Positions 48,585 to 56,279 of a stretch of 64,000 nt of DNA are shown in pieces. Under the pieces are notes generated by a model that saw only the letters and a program-made list of their open reading frames with translations, ran no database searches and was not told the DNA's origin. Made by a program: the position numbers and the translations under genes. The DNA is from Massilia sp. YIM B02763. Lineage in GTDB: Bacteria > Pseudomonadota > Gammaproteobacteria > Burkholderiales > Burkholderiaceae_D. The DNA is taken from NCBI RefSeq assembly GCF_030412015.1, contig NZ_JASNRD010000001.1:186001-250000 (forward strand). Direction: 5' to 3'. Every line of letters starts with the position of its first letter. Position 1 is the first letter of the stretch.

Positions 48585-49565
48585 ATGAAGAACTGGTTCA
48601 ATCGTTTGCTCGGCGGCGCGCATGGCGACGGTGCCGCGGCCGCCGCCATGGCGGCCGCGGCGGCGGCCGGCGCTGCCCACGTGGACACGGGGGCGGAAAT
48701 CGACGCCGCCTATTACCGCTGGCTGACGGCATCGAACGGCTTCCACGCGCCGGCCGAGACCGAGCGCCGCATCCTGGGCGAGGTCACGGCCATGGCGGAC
48801 GATCCGGGCGCGGCCGCGCACCTGGTGCCGCGGGTGCCGGAAGTGATCCCGCAACTGCTGGCCAGCCTGAGCGACGACTCCATATCGCACGTCGAGATGG
48901 GACGCCAGGCGTCGCAGGACGTGGTGCTGGTGGCGGAACTGATCCGCGAAGCGAACAGCGCCTACTACCGCTCGCTCGATCCGGTCAGCACGGTCGAGGC
49001 GGCGATCATGCGCCTGGGCCACGACGGCCTGCGAATGCTGCTGGCGCGCCTGGCCTTCCGTCCGATCATCAAGATGCAGGCCGGGGGCTTCGCCCGCATC
49101 GCCGCGCCCAACGTGTGGAACCAGTCGGAACGCTGCGCGCTGGCCGCCAGCCTGATGGCGCCCGGCGTCACGGCCGGCGCCTTCGAAGCCTATCTCGCCG
49201 GCCTGCTGCAGAACGTCGGCCTGATGGTCGCCTTCCGCGTCTCGGACGACATCTGCGAGGACGGACGCATTCCCGGCTCGCGCGCCTTCGGGCAGGAACT
49301 GCAGGCGCTCAGCCGGCGCCTGTCGTCCCACATCGCCGCCCACTGGGACTTCCCGGCCGAGGTGTGCGAGAGCATCGCCCATGCCGGAGACCCGGGCGAC
49401 CTGCCGCTGGCGCGCGCCCTGGCGCTGGGCGACCGCATCGCCAAGCTGCGCCTGCTCATCGACGGCAACGTGCTGTCCGAGCAGGACAGCCTCGTCACGG
49501 ATGGACTGGACAACTTCCAGCGGCGCTGCCTGACCAAGCTGGGGAACGCGCAGGCCGAGGCCTGA
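48585..49565 (+). CDS. HDOD domain protein
   Basis: 326 residues. After a short N-terminus with an Ala-rich run ([16 protein letters not shown], residues 17-32), residues about 75-280 form an HDOD domain: VIPQLLASLSDD, VVLVAELIREANSAYYRS, AIMRLGHDGLRMLLARLAF and AYLAGLLQNVGLMVAF. HDOD domains are HD-related but lack catalytic residues and act in signalling, often with two-component or c-di-GMP systems. No partner is adjacent. A strong bidirectional terminator follows. Confidence 0.88.
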   Translation: MKNWFNRLLGGAHGDGAAAAAMAAAAAAGAAHVDTGAEIDAAYYRWLTASNGFHAPAETERRILGEVTAMADDPGAAAHLVPRVPEVIPQLLASLSDDSISHVEMGRQASQDVVLVAELIREANSAYYRSLDPVSTVEAAIMRLGHDGLRMLLARLAFRPIIKMQAGGFARIAAPNVWNQSERCALAASLMAPGVTAGAFEAYLAGLLQNVGLMVAFRVSDDICEDGRIPGSRAFGQELQALSRRLSSHIAAHWDFPAEVCESIAHAGDPGDLPLARALALGDRIAKLRLLIDGNVLSEQDSLVTDGLDNFQRRCLTKLGNAQAEA

Positions 49566-49579
49566 ACGCGGCGGGCAAT

Positions 49580-49608
49580 AAAAAAAAGCGCCCGCGGGCG
49601 CTTTTTTT
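49580..49608. terminator. Bidirectional intrinsic terminator
   Basis: Self-complementary GCGCCCGCGGGCGC (49588-49601) flanked by eight A on the left and seven T on the right, so a strong hairpin with a U-tract forms on either strand. It lies 14 bp after the HDOD stop and 18 bp beyond the convergent small gene, serving both. Confidence 0.93.
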
Positions 49609-49625
49609 ATCGGCGAGTCAGTGTC

Positions 49626-49904
49626 TCACACGGGTTCCGGCAGCGCCTCCAGCGCCTTGCGGCGGCGGACGCCAGCCACGACGCCCGCCACGCCGATGCC
49701 CAGGGCGATCAAGGCGATCGCGCGCGGGTCGAGGCGCTCGTCCATGTCGGCCCGCAGCTCGGCATCGCCGTGCACGACGGCGGCCGGAGACGACAGCGTG
49801 CGCACCGGCTGGGCGGCCGCCTGGCCAGCTTCGGCGGCAACGGCCGATCCCAGGGAACCTGCGCCGAGCAGCAGGGCAAGTACAGCGGTGCGAATGGTGG
49901 TCAT
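49626..49904 (-). CDS. Small exported protein with a C-terminal membrane helix
   Basis: 92 residues. A signal peptide (TTIRTAVLALLLGAGSLGSAV) and a C-terminal hydrophobic helix (RAIALIALGIGVAGVVAGV) followed by RRRK. The order recalls PEP-CTERM sorting signals (helix plus RRRK), but the PEP motif is not before the helix (DPRA stands there), so I do not call it one. A candidate promoter lies at 49965-49993 and the terminator at 49580-49608 closes the unit. Function unknown. Confidence 0.65.
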   Translation of the reverse strand: MTTIRTAVLALLLGAGSLGSAVAAEAGQAAAQPVRTLSSPAAVVHGDAELRADMDERLDPRAIALIALGIGVAGVVAGVRRRKALEALPEPV

Positions 49905-49964
49905 GGCATATCCGTAAGTTGAACCGGCGGAACCGGCGGGTGAAACTAGTTTCTCTACGGAATA

Positions 49965-49993
49965 ATGATGCCGTCATTTCGCGATTTCGTCAA
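49965..49993 (-). promoter_or_regulatory. Candidate sigma-70 promoter of the small exported protein
   Basis: On the minus strand TTGACG, 17-bp spacer, then CATCAT, placing the start about 54 bp upstream of the ATG at 49904. The region 49945-50090 is much richer in A+T than its surroundings. Confidence 0.45.
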
Positions 49994-50040
49994 TTTCTAT
50001 TTCCCTATGGAATCAATAGTCCCAGCTAATCGGGATTGAC

Positions 50041-50079
50041 TGTCGTGCACTTACGACAATTTCGATAGTTTTCTATCGA
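50041..50079. other. Two adjacent hairpins in an AT-rich gap
   Basis: TGTCGT / ACGACA (50041-50058, 6-nt loop) and TCGATAG / CTATCGA (50062-50079, TTTT loop). They lie just beyond the 3' end of the alpha/beta hydrolase gene on the minus strand, so one may terminate or protect that transcript; neither has a strong U-tract. Confidence 0.4.
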
Positions 50080-50109
50080 TACCCGGTCGGATCGACGTGC
50101 TTCTGCTCG

Positions 50110-51087
50110 CTAGCCGATCCGCTCCGCGATCCACTGCCTTGCCCGCTCCAGCGCAAGCCGCGCCATCCGCGTCGGGAACTGGATGAAGCCATGCGGCGCT
50201 TCCGGCAGCATGTGCACCTCGACCTCGGCCACTTCAGCCCAGCGGGCGGCCATCTCGCGCGTGTCGTCGCGCAGCGGATCGAGTTCGCCGGCGAACATCA
50301 GCGCCGGCGGCATGCCGGCAAGGTCGCCGTAGAGCGGGGACAGAGGAGGAGCACGGCGGCCGGCGTCGTCGACGTCGCGCGTCAGGTGCGCCATGTCGGG
50401 CACCATGCCGGGGCCGTCCAGCAGCAGCGTGTCCGGGCCCGCCGCGCGCACGCTGGGCGTGCCGGCCAGGTCGTAGACGCCGTAGAACAGCACCGCGCCC
50501 TTGACGCGCGCGAGCAGTCCGGGCCAGGCCTTCAGGCGCAGCAGCGTGGCCGCCGCCAGGTGCCCGCCGGCCGATTCGCCCACCAGGAACACGGGCAGGC
50601 CGGCGCCCTCGGCCAGGCCGCCGTCCAGCGTCCAGCGCGCGGCGGCCAGGCAGTCGTCCATGATGTCGCGCATCGGCGCGTCGGTGGCGAGGCGGTAGTC
50701 GACCGAGACGACCAGCGCCTGGCACTCCAGCGCCAGCGCCGCGTTGCGGTCGTCGTCCATGCGCGCATTGCCGATCACCCAGCCGCCGCCGTGCACGTCC
50801 AGCACGACGGCGCGCGGGATCCCGGGCGGACGCAGGATGCGCACGGGCACGCGCAGGCCGTCCGCGACGGCCTGGGTTTCCTGCACGGCCAGGCGGCGGC
50901 GCGCCAGCTTGCGGTCGGCGCCGATCTGGGACAGGCGCAGCAGGCCCTGCCCCAGCCGCAACACGAAGTCGTTACCGAGACGAAAGCGTGGTGCATAGGC
51001 CAGTTTGCGGTTGAAGGCGCGCGCTTCGTCCAGCGTCGCGGCGTCGACCGGCAAGCCCGCGCCGGATGAGCGGTGGTAGACATTCAT
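50110..51087 (-). CDS. Alpha/beta hydrolase of the hormone-sensitive-lipase (HSL) group
   Basis: 325 residues from ATG 51087. The oxyanion motif HGGGW (VVLDVHGGGWVIGN), nucleophile elbow GESAGG, catalytic Asp in AGELDPLRDD and His in EAPHGFIQFP are all in order, typical of the HSL/type IV carboxylesterases. No signal peptide; cytosolic esterase likely. An approximately 60-residue cap precedes the core. Substrate not known. It diverges from the KfrA-like gene. Confidence 0.88.
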   Translation of the reverse strand: MNVYHRSSGAGLPVDAATLDEARAFNRKLAYAPRFRLGNDFVLRLGQGLLRLSQIGADRKLARRRLAVQETQAVADGLRVPVRILRPPGIPRAVVLDVHGGGWVIGNARMDDDRNAALALECQALVVSVDYRLATDAPMRDIMDDCLAAARWTLDGGLAEGAGLPVFLVGESAGGHLAAATLLRLKAWPGLLARVKGAVLFYGVYDLAGTPSVRAAGPDTLLLDGPGMVPDMAHLTRDVDDAGRRAPPLSPLYGDLAGMPPALMFAGELDPLRDDTREMAARWAEVAEVEVHMLPEAPHGFIQFPTRMARLALERARQWIAERIG

Positions 51088-51192
51088 GTCAATAGTGTAA
51101 CGAGCCACGGTCGAGGCCGGCGCACACTGTCGCAACTGCACCCGCCTCGCGTATCATATGCGCCACTTCAACTACAGCAACGGATCAAGAAC

Positions 51193-51843
51193 ATGGCAGA
51201 CCAGGACATCACCTACGACGAAGTCGCCGCGGCCGCTGCAGGCCTGCAGGGCGACGGCCAGCCGGTGACGCTCGAGGCCGTGCGCGCCGTCGTGGGGAAC
51301 GGGTCGCCGAACGCCGTCTACAAGCACCTGGCGGCGTGGCGCGCCAGCAACAGCAAGCCGGTCGAACCGCCGCCGGCCACGCTGCCGGAATCGCTCGTCG
51401 CCGACCTGGCCGCCTGGGCGCGCCAGTTCGCGCACGATGCCGGCGCCGCGGAACGCGAAGCCCTGGCCCAGTCCGACGCCGACCGCGACGCCCTGCTGGC
51501 GGCCGGCGACGCGCTGGAAGCCGAACGCGAATCCCTGCGCGTCGAGCTGGCCGACCGCGACGAGACCATCGAGCGCCTGAACGCCGAGCTGCGCAACGCG
51601 CGCCAGGTGGCGATGGACGCGCTGGTCAGCAAGGCCAAGGACCAGTTGGCGATCGACGGCAAGGAAGCGCAATTGACGGCCCTGCGCGCCGAGATCGAGC
51701 GCAACGTCGCCGCCCAGGCCGCCGAATCGGACCGCCGCCTGGCCGCCGAGATGGAACTGGTGGGCGCGACGACGGCGCGGTCGGCGCTGGAGGCGGAGAA
51801 CGCGGACCTGCGCGCGCAGTTGCAGGCGGCACGCAAGCGTTAA
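51193..51843 (+). CDS. KfrA N-terminal-type DNA-binding protein with a long coiled coil
   Basis: 216 residues from ATG 51193. Residues about 8-60 fit the plasmid KfrA-type DNA-binding domain (TYDEVAAAAAGLQGDGQPV, VRAVVGNGSPNAVYKHLAAW). From about residue 95 to the end the sequence is a continuous coiled coil rich in Ala, Glu and Arg. KfrA proteins are plasmid-borne regulators and segregation-linked structural proteins; chromosomal relatives are common but uncharacterised. A REP doublet follows the stop. It may be a nucleoid-type or regulatory protein. Confidence 0.8.
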   Translation: MADQDITYDEVAAAAAGLQGDGQPVTLEAVRAVVGNGSPNAVYKHLAAWRASNSKPVEPPPATLPESLVADLAAWARQFAHDAGAAEREALAQSDADRDALLAAGDALEAERESLRVELADRDETIERLNAELRNARQVAMDALVSKAKDQLAIDGKEAQLTALRAEIERNVAAQAAESDRRLAAEMELVGATTARSALEAENADLRAQLQAARKR

Positions 51844-51851
51844 GGCCGTCG

Positions 51852-51929
51852 CCCCTGCGCAGGCAGGGGCCTGATGTCGCTTGCGCAGCGGCTGCGCTTG
51901 CAGAGCTTGGGTCCCTGCCTGCGCAGGGA
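51852..51929. repeat. REP-like inverted doublet
   Basis: Two units in opposite orientation: CCCCTGC / GCAGGGG at 51852-51869 (loop GCAG) and TCCCTGC / GCAGGGA at 51912-51929 (loop CTGC), 42 bp apart. The outer flanks CGTCG and CGACG are also complementary, so the whole 51847-51933 can fold as a large stem. Same family as 19257-19285 and 63254-63369. Confidence 0.82.
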
Positions 51930-51977
51930 CGACGTTGTTCAGGGCAAGCGGCAGTTCTTCTTTTCCGCGCCGGGACG

Positions 51978-51994
51978 TGCACCAATAAGGGGCA
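51978..51994. promoter_or_regulatory. NtrC-type enhancer site candidate
   Basis: TGCACC, five bases, GGGGCA: the NtrC consensus TGCACC-N5-GGTGCA with one mismatch in the right half and the exact spacing. It lies 19 bp upstream of a sigma-54-like -24 element. The centre would be near -54 relative to the predicted start, nearer than most NtrC enhancers. Confidence 0.45.
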
Positions 51995-52012
51995 AGCCAC
52001 TCCGTATTCCCT

Positions 52013-52029
52013 CTGGCACGGTTCTTGAT
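52013..52029 (+). promoter_or_regulatory. Sigma-54 (RpoN) promoter candidate of the ATP-grasp / Anbu operon
   Basis: CTGGCACGGTTCTTGAT fits YTGGCACGRNNNTTGCW except for A instead of C in the -12 element. The -24 half TGGCACG is exact and the spacing correct. The predicted start is near 52040, about 24 bp ahead of the ATG at 52064. The -12 mismatch falls on a well-conserved position, so strength is uncertain. Confidence 0.5.
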
Positions 52030-52050
52030 ACATGCGTCAGTGTCAAGAAC
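52021..52050. promoter_or_regulatory. 8-bp inverted repeat spanning the predicted transcription start
   Basis: GTTCTTGA (52021-52028) and TCAAGAAC (52043-52050) are perfect complements separated by 14 bp. The repeat overlaps the -12 region and the predicted start of the sigma-54 candidate, and ends 13 bp before the ATG. It could be a repressor site or a leader hairpin. Confidence 0.45.
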
Positions 52051-52063
52051 GAGGACAGCGACC

Positions 52064-53479
52064 ATGAGGGACTTCTACAACGAGATGACGGATGGTGCCG
52101 CCGGCCCGGTGCGCGACCATTACCGCGAATTCGACAGCTGGCTGCGGCAGCAGCCGCGCGAGCGCATCGAGCGCAAGCGCGCCGAGGCGGACCTCACCTT
52201 CCGCCGCGTCGGCATCACGTTCGCCGTGTATGGCGACGGCGCCGGCACCGAGCGCCTGATCCCCTTCGACACGATCCCGCGCATCATTCCGGCCCACGAG
52301 TGGACGGCGCTGCAGGCCGGCCTGGCCCAGCGCGTGCGGGCGCTGAACATGTTCGTGCACGACATCTACCACGAGCAGAACATCATCAACGCCGGCATCA
52401 TCCCGGCGCGCCAGATCTACCAGAACGCCCAGTACCGGCCCGAGATGCAGGGCATCGCCGTCGCGTCCGACATCTATGCCCACATCGCCGGCGTCGACAT
52501 CGTGCGCGCCGGCGAGGGCGAATTCTACGTCCTGGAAGACAACCTGCGCGTGCCGTCCGGCGTGTCCTACATGCTGGAGGACCGCAAGATGATGATGCGG
52601 CTGTTCCCGGAACTGTTCGCGCGCCACCGCATCGCGCCGGTCGAGCACTACCCCGACATGCTGCTCGAGAACCTGCGCTCGGTGGCGCCGACCGGCGTGC
52701 TCGACCCGACCATCGTCGTCATGACGCCGGGGATGTACAACTCCGCCTACTTCGAGCACGCGTTCCTCGCCCAGCAGATGGGCGTGGAGCTGGTCGAGGG
52801 CAAGGACCTGTACGTGAACGACAACGCCGTCTGGATGCGCACGATCCGCGGCCCCCAGCGCGTGGACGTCATCTACCGCCGCCTGGACGACGACTTCCTC
52901 GACCCGCTCGCGTTCCGCTCCGATTCCACGCTGGGCGTGCCCGGCCTGCTGTCCGTGTACCGCGCCGGGCGCGTGACGCTGGCGAACGCCATCGGCACCG
53001 GCGTGGCCGACGACAAGTCGATCTACCCCTACGTGCCGGACATGGTCCGCTTCTACCTGTCGGAGGAGCCGCTGCTGAACAACGTGCCCACCTGGCAGTG
53101 CCGCAAGCCGGACGAGCTGTCCTACGTGCTCGCGAACCTCGGCCAGCTGGTGGTCAAGGAAGTGCACGGCGCCGGCGGCTACGGCATGCTGATCGGCCCC
53201 GCGTCGACACAGGCGCAGATCGAGGACTTCCGCCGGCGCCTGGTGGCCAGGCCGGACGGCTACATCGCCCAGCCGACGCTGGCCCTGTCGGCCTGCCCCA
53301 CCTACGTGGAGAGCGGCATCGCGCCGCGCCACATCGACCTGCGGCCCTTCGTCCTGTCCGGCAAGACCATTTCGATGGTGCCCGGAGGCCTGACACGCGT
53401 GGCGCTGCAGGAGGGCTCGCTGGTGGTGAACTCGTCGCAGGGCGGCGGCACCAAGGACACCTGGATTCTGGAGGCATGA
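52064..53479 (+). CDS. Circularly permuted ATP-grasp type 2 protein (peptide-ligase-like)
   Basis: 471 residues from ATG 52064 behind GAGGA. The family (DUF404/DUF407 joined) was predicted by comparative genomics to form amide bonds using ATP. Visible motifs: FRRVGITFAVYGDG, ERLIPFDTIPRIIPAHEW, MFVHDIYHEQ, FYVLEDNLRVPSGVSYMLE, VMTPGMYNSAYFEH and the end VQ-free segment GGLTRVALQEGSLVVNSSQG with GGTKDTW. Cytosolic. It starts a tightly spaced operon with an alpha-E protein, a transglutaminase-like protein and Anbu. The substrate peptide or amine is unknown. Overlaps the alpha-E gene by 4 bp. Confidence 0.92.
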   Translation: MRDFYNEMTDGAAGPVRDHYREFDSWLRQQPRERIERKRAEADLTFRRVGITFAVYGDGAGTERLIPFDTIPRIIPAHEWTALQAGLAQRVRALNMFVHDIYHEQNIINAGIIPARQIYQNAQYRPEMQGIAVASDIYAHIAGVDIVRAGEGEFYVLEDNLRVPSGVSYMLEDRKMMMRLFPELFARHRIAPVEHYPDMLLENLRSVAPTGVLDPTIVVMTPGMYNSAYFEHAFLAQQMGVELVEGKDLYVNDNAVWMRTIRGPQRVDVIYRRLDDDFLDPLAFRSDSTLGVPGLLSVYRAGRVTLANAIGTGVADDKSIYPYVPDMVRFYLSEEPLLNNVPTWQCRKPDELSYVLANLGQLVVKEVHGAGGYGMLIGPASTQAQIEDFRRRLVARPDGYIAQPTLALSACPTYVESGIAPRHIDLRPFVLSGKTISMVPGGLTRVALQEGSLVVNSSQGGGTKDTWILEA

Positions 53480-54444
53480 TGCTGAGCCGCACCGCGGACC
53501 ACTTGTACTGGATGGCGCGCTACACCGAGCGCGCCGAGAACACGGCGCGCATGCTCGACGTGGCGCTGCAGACCTCGATGCTGCCACAGTCCCAGCACGA
53601 CACCGAACAGGCCTGGCGCGCCATGCTCGGCATCTCGGAACTGCGCGAAGCCTACGACGCGCGCCACGAGGTGCTGGACGCCAGGAGCGTCCTGTCCTTC
53701 ATGGCGCACGACAGCGGCAACTCCTCGGCGATCGTGTCCTGCCTGACGGCGGCGCGCGAGAACGCCCGCGCCGTGCGCGGCGTGCTCACCACCGAGGTCT
53801 GGGAGACCCACAACGCCACCTGGATCGGCCTGCGCGAGCGCGCCAGGCTGGACGGCGACCCGGGCGAATTCTTCGAATGGGTGAAGTACCGTTGCCACCT
53901 GTGGCGCGGGGTCACCTTCGGCACCATGCTGGACGACGAGGCGATGGTCTTCATCCGCCTCGGCACCTTCCTCGAACGGGCCGACAACACGGCGCGCCTG
54001 CTCGACGTGAAGTACCACGGCGCCAGGGACAAGAACGAGAAAGGATCGGAATCCGATGCCACCCGCGAGGTGCTGTCGCAGCGCGAGTTCTATTACTGGG
54101 TCGCCCTGCTGCGCTCCGTCGCCGGCTTCGAGATCTACCGCAAGGTCTACCGCGACGCCATCACGCCGGCGCGCGTGGCCGAGCTGTTGATGCTGCGCGC
54201 CGACATGCCGCGCTCCCTGCTGGCCTGCATGGAGCAGGTGGTGGCCAACCTGCGAACGGTGCGCAACGACGTCTCGCGCGAGACGGAGCGCCTGGCCGGC
54301 AAGATGCATGCCGAGCTCCAGTTCGCGCGCATCGAGGATATCCTGGAGGCCGGGCTGGACGACACCCTGAGCCGGTTCATGGAAAACGTCTATGAACTCG
54401 GCAACGGCATCAGCCGCGACTTCCTCGTTCCCCTCGGAGCCTGA
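53476..54444 (+). CDS. Alpha-E domain protein (DUF403)
   Basis: 322 residues. ATG 53476 overlaps the ATP-grasp stop (ATGA) and has GGAGG close by. All-helical family with the conserved start LSRTADHLYWMARYTERAENTARML and repeats of it near 195-210 (FLERADNTARLLDVKY). The arginine/glutamate-rich helices are conserved but no enzyme activity is established. It nearly always accompanies the ATP-grasp protein and may be its partner or regulate it. Confidence 0.92.
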   Translation: MMLSRTADHLYWMARYTERAENTARMLDVALQTSMLPQSQHDTEQAWRAMLGISELREAYDARHEVLDARSVLSFMAHDSGNSSAIVSCLTAARENARAVRGVLTTEVWETHNATWIGLRERARLDGDPGEFFEWVKYRCHLWRGVTFGTMLDDEAMVFIRLGTFLERADNTARLLDVKYHGARDKNEKGSESDATREVLSQREFYYWVALLRSVAGFEIYRKVYRDAITPARVAELLMLRADMPRSLLACMEQVVANLRTVRNDVSRETERLAGKMHAELQFARIEDILEAGLDDTLSRFMENVYELGNGISRDFLVPLGA

Positions 54445-54446
54445 CC

Positions 54447-55259
54447 ATGCACCTCTCCATCCGCCACGAGACGCTGTACCGCTACACCCAGCCGCAGGCC
54501 TACAGCATCGAACAGCTGCACCTGGTGCCGCGCACCGAGCCGCAGCAGCAGGTGCTGTCCTGGAAGATCGCCATGCCCGGCAACGGCGCGCCCTATGTCG
54601 ACGCCTACGGCAACCATTCGCACATGATGACGCTGAACGAGCCGCACGACACCGTCCGCATCGTCGTCGAGGGCCTCGTCGCCACCACGCCGCTCAGGAA
54701 CGGCCGGCTGGAGGCCGTCGACAGCCTGTCGCCTCTGATCTTCACGGTGCCGACCCGGCTCACGCAGCCCTCGCCGCTGCTGGCCGACTTCGCCGCCCGC
54801 TGCCTGCCGCCGGCCGGCATGCGCGTGGACACCGCCGCCGCGATGGACCTGGCCGCGCACATCTTCGGTGCGGTCGAGTACCGTAGCGGTGCGACGGACG
54901 TCTTCAGCACCGCGGGCGAGGCCATCGTCCTCGGCGCCGGCGTCTGCCAGGACCATGCCCACATCTACCTGGCCTGCTGCCATGCGCGGGGCGTGCCGGC
55001 CCGCTACGTGTCCGGCTACATCGATCCGGAGTCGACCGGCCACGCGGCCAGCCATGCCTGGGTCGACGTGTGGGTCGAGGACGGCGACCACGCGGGCTGG
55101 GTCAGCATCGACGTCACCCACAACCGCCTGATGACGGATGCCTACTGCCGCCTGGCGATCGGCAGGGACTACGAATCGGCGGCGCCGGTGCGCGGCATGC
55201 GCCGCGGCGGCGGCGAGGAAACCATGCGCGTCGAGGCGACGATCGTGCCGGTCCAGTAA
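54447..55259 (+). CDS. Transglutaminase-like cysteine protease
   Basis: 270 residues, two bases after the alpha-E stop. An N-terminal bacterial-type beta-domain (HLSIRHETLYRYTQPQAYS) precedes the papain-like core with Cys167 (AGVCQDHAH), His203 (ASHAWVDVWV) and Asp222 (SIDVTHN). Bacterial members of this sort act as peptidases or amide-exchange enzymes. No signal peptide, so it works in the cytosol together with its neighbours. It may undo or process the peptide bonds made by the ATP-grasp protein; that is inference. Confidence 0.92.
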   Translation: MHLSIRHETLYRYTQPQAYSIEQLHLVPRTEPQQQVLSWKIAMPGNGAPYVDAYGNHSHMMTLNEPHDTVRIVVEGLVATTPLRNGRLEAVDSLSPLIFTVPTRLTQPSPLLADFAARCLPPAGMRVDTAAAMDLAAHIFGAVEYRSGATDVFSTAGEAIVLGAGVCQDHAHIYLACCHARGVPARYVSGYIDPESTGHAASHAWVDVWVEDGDHAGWVSIDVTHNRLMTDAYCRLAIGRDYESAAPVRGMRRGGGEETMRVEATIVPVQ

Positions 55260-55291
55260 AATAGCGGCACTCTTTATCGGTAAATACGCCA

Positions 55292-56167
55292 ATGACTTAT
55301 TGTGTAGGCATGCGCCTGAACGCGGGACTGGTCTTCCTGGCCGATTCGCGCACCAATGCGGGCGTCGACCAGGTCGGCACGTTCCGCAAGCTGAGCGTGT
55401 TCGAGAACCCGGGCGACCGCATGATGGTGCTGATGACGGCCGGGAACCTGTCGATCTCGCAGGCGATCCGCCAGGTCGTCTCCACCTACATCAGCCCCGA
55501 AGGCGCGACGATCTGGAACGCGACGAACATGTACGACGCCGCCCGCATCGTCGGCGACGCCGTGCGCGCCGTCCACAGGCAGGAAGCGGCGCAGCTGGCC
55601 GAATACGGCGTCGACTTCAACGTCAGCCTGATCTTCGGCGGCCAGATCGCGGGCGAACGCTGCCGCCTGTTCTACGTCTATTCGGCCGGCAACTTCATCG
55701 AATCGCACGACGAGAACCCGTATTTCCAGATCGGCGAGGCGAAGTACGGCAAGCCGATCCTGGACCGCGTCGTCACGCCGCACACGACGCTGGACGATGC
55801 CGCCAAGTGCGCACTGATCTCGATGGATTCGACGCTGCGCTCGAATATCTCGGTGGGCCTGCCGCTCGACCTGCTCGTCTACGAGGACGGCGCGCTGGCC
55901 GTCACCCGCTTCGTGTCCATCGACGAGCAGAACCAGTATTTCAGCCAGCTGCGCAACAGCTGGGGCCAGCAACTCAAGACCGTGTTCGAAGGCATCGACG
56001 CGCCCGTGTGGAACGCGGCTCCCGGTGCCACGGAAAACGTGCTGTCATCGGCCAACGCCGGCAACCGTCCCGTGCGCATCGCGCTGCCGCCGGGCATGAT
56101 CGCGGCCGAGCCGTCGGCGCCCGTGCAGTCGCTGGCCGAGGGGCCGGCGTCGACGTCGCAGCACTGA
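55292..56167 (+). CDS. Anbu, proteasome-like Ntn-hydrolase particle
   Basis: 291 residues. Anbu (ancestral beta-subunit, also BPH) is a proteasome/HslV relative that forms lock-washer-shaped assemblies. After removal of Met1 the N-terminal nucleophile is Thr (MTYCVGMRLNAGLVFLADSR); the Asp in LADSR and the Lys in TFRKLSV complete the Ntn active site. The extra C-terminal about 50 residues (from PVWNAAPG) are Ala/Pro/Ser-rich. It lies 32 bp after the transglutaminase-like gene. No AAA+ unfoldase is adjacent and physiological substrates are unknown. Confidence 0.93.
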   Translation: MTYCVGMRLNAGLVFLADSRTNAGVDQVGTFRKLSVFENPGDRMMVLMTAGNLSISQAIRQVVSTYISPEGATIWNATNMYDAARIVGDAVRAVHRQEAAQLAEYGVDFNVSLIFGGQIAGERCRLFYVYSAGNFIESHDENPYFQIGEAKYGKPILDRVVTPHTTLDDAAKCALISMDSTLRSNISVGLPLDLLVYEDGALAVTRFVSIDEQNQYFSQLRNSWGQQLKTVFEGIDAPVWNAAPGATENVLSSANAGNRPVRIALPPGMIAAEPSAPVQSLAEGPASTSQH

Positions 56168-56279
56168 GCGCCGATCCAGCCGCCTCGCTTGCCTGTGCCT
56201 GATGCCCTGTGCGTAGGCGCGCGCCGTGCGCGCGTGTCCTGTGCCACACTGGCCCGACGAATCTTGCCGGGAGCACGAC

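Noticed and set aside
49626..49904. PEP-CTERM sorting protein
   Set aside because: The helix and RRRK tail are present but no Pro-Glu-Pro precedes the helix; the LPEPV at the extreme C-terminus is on the wrong side.
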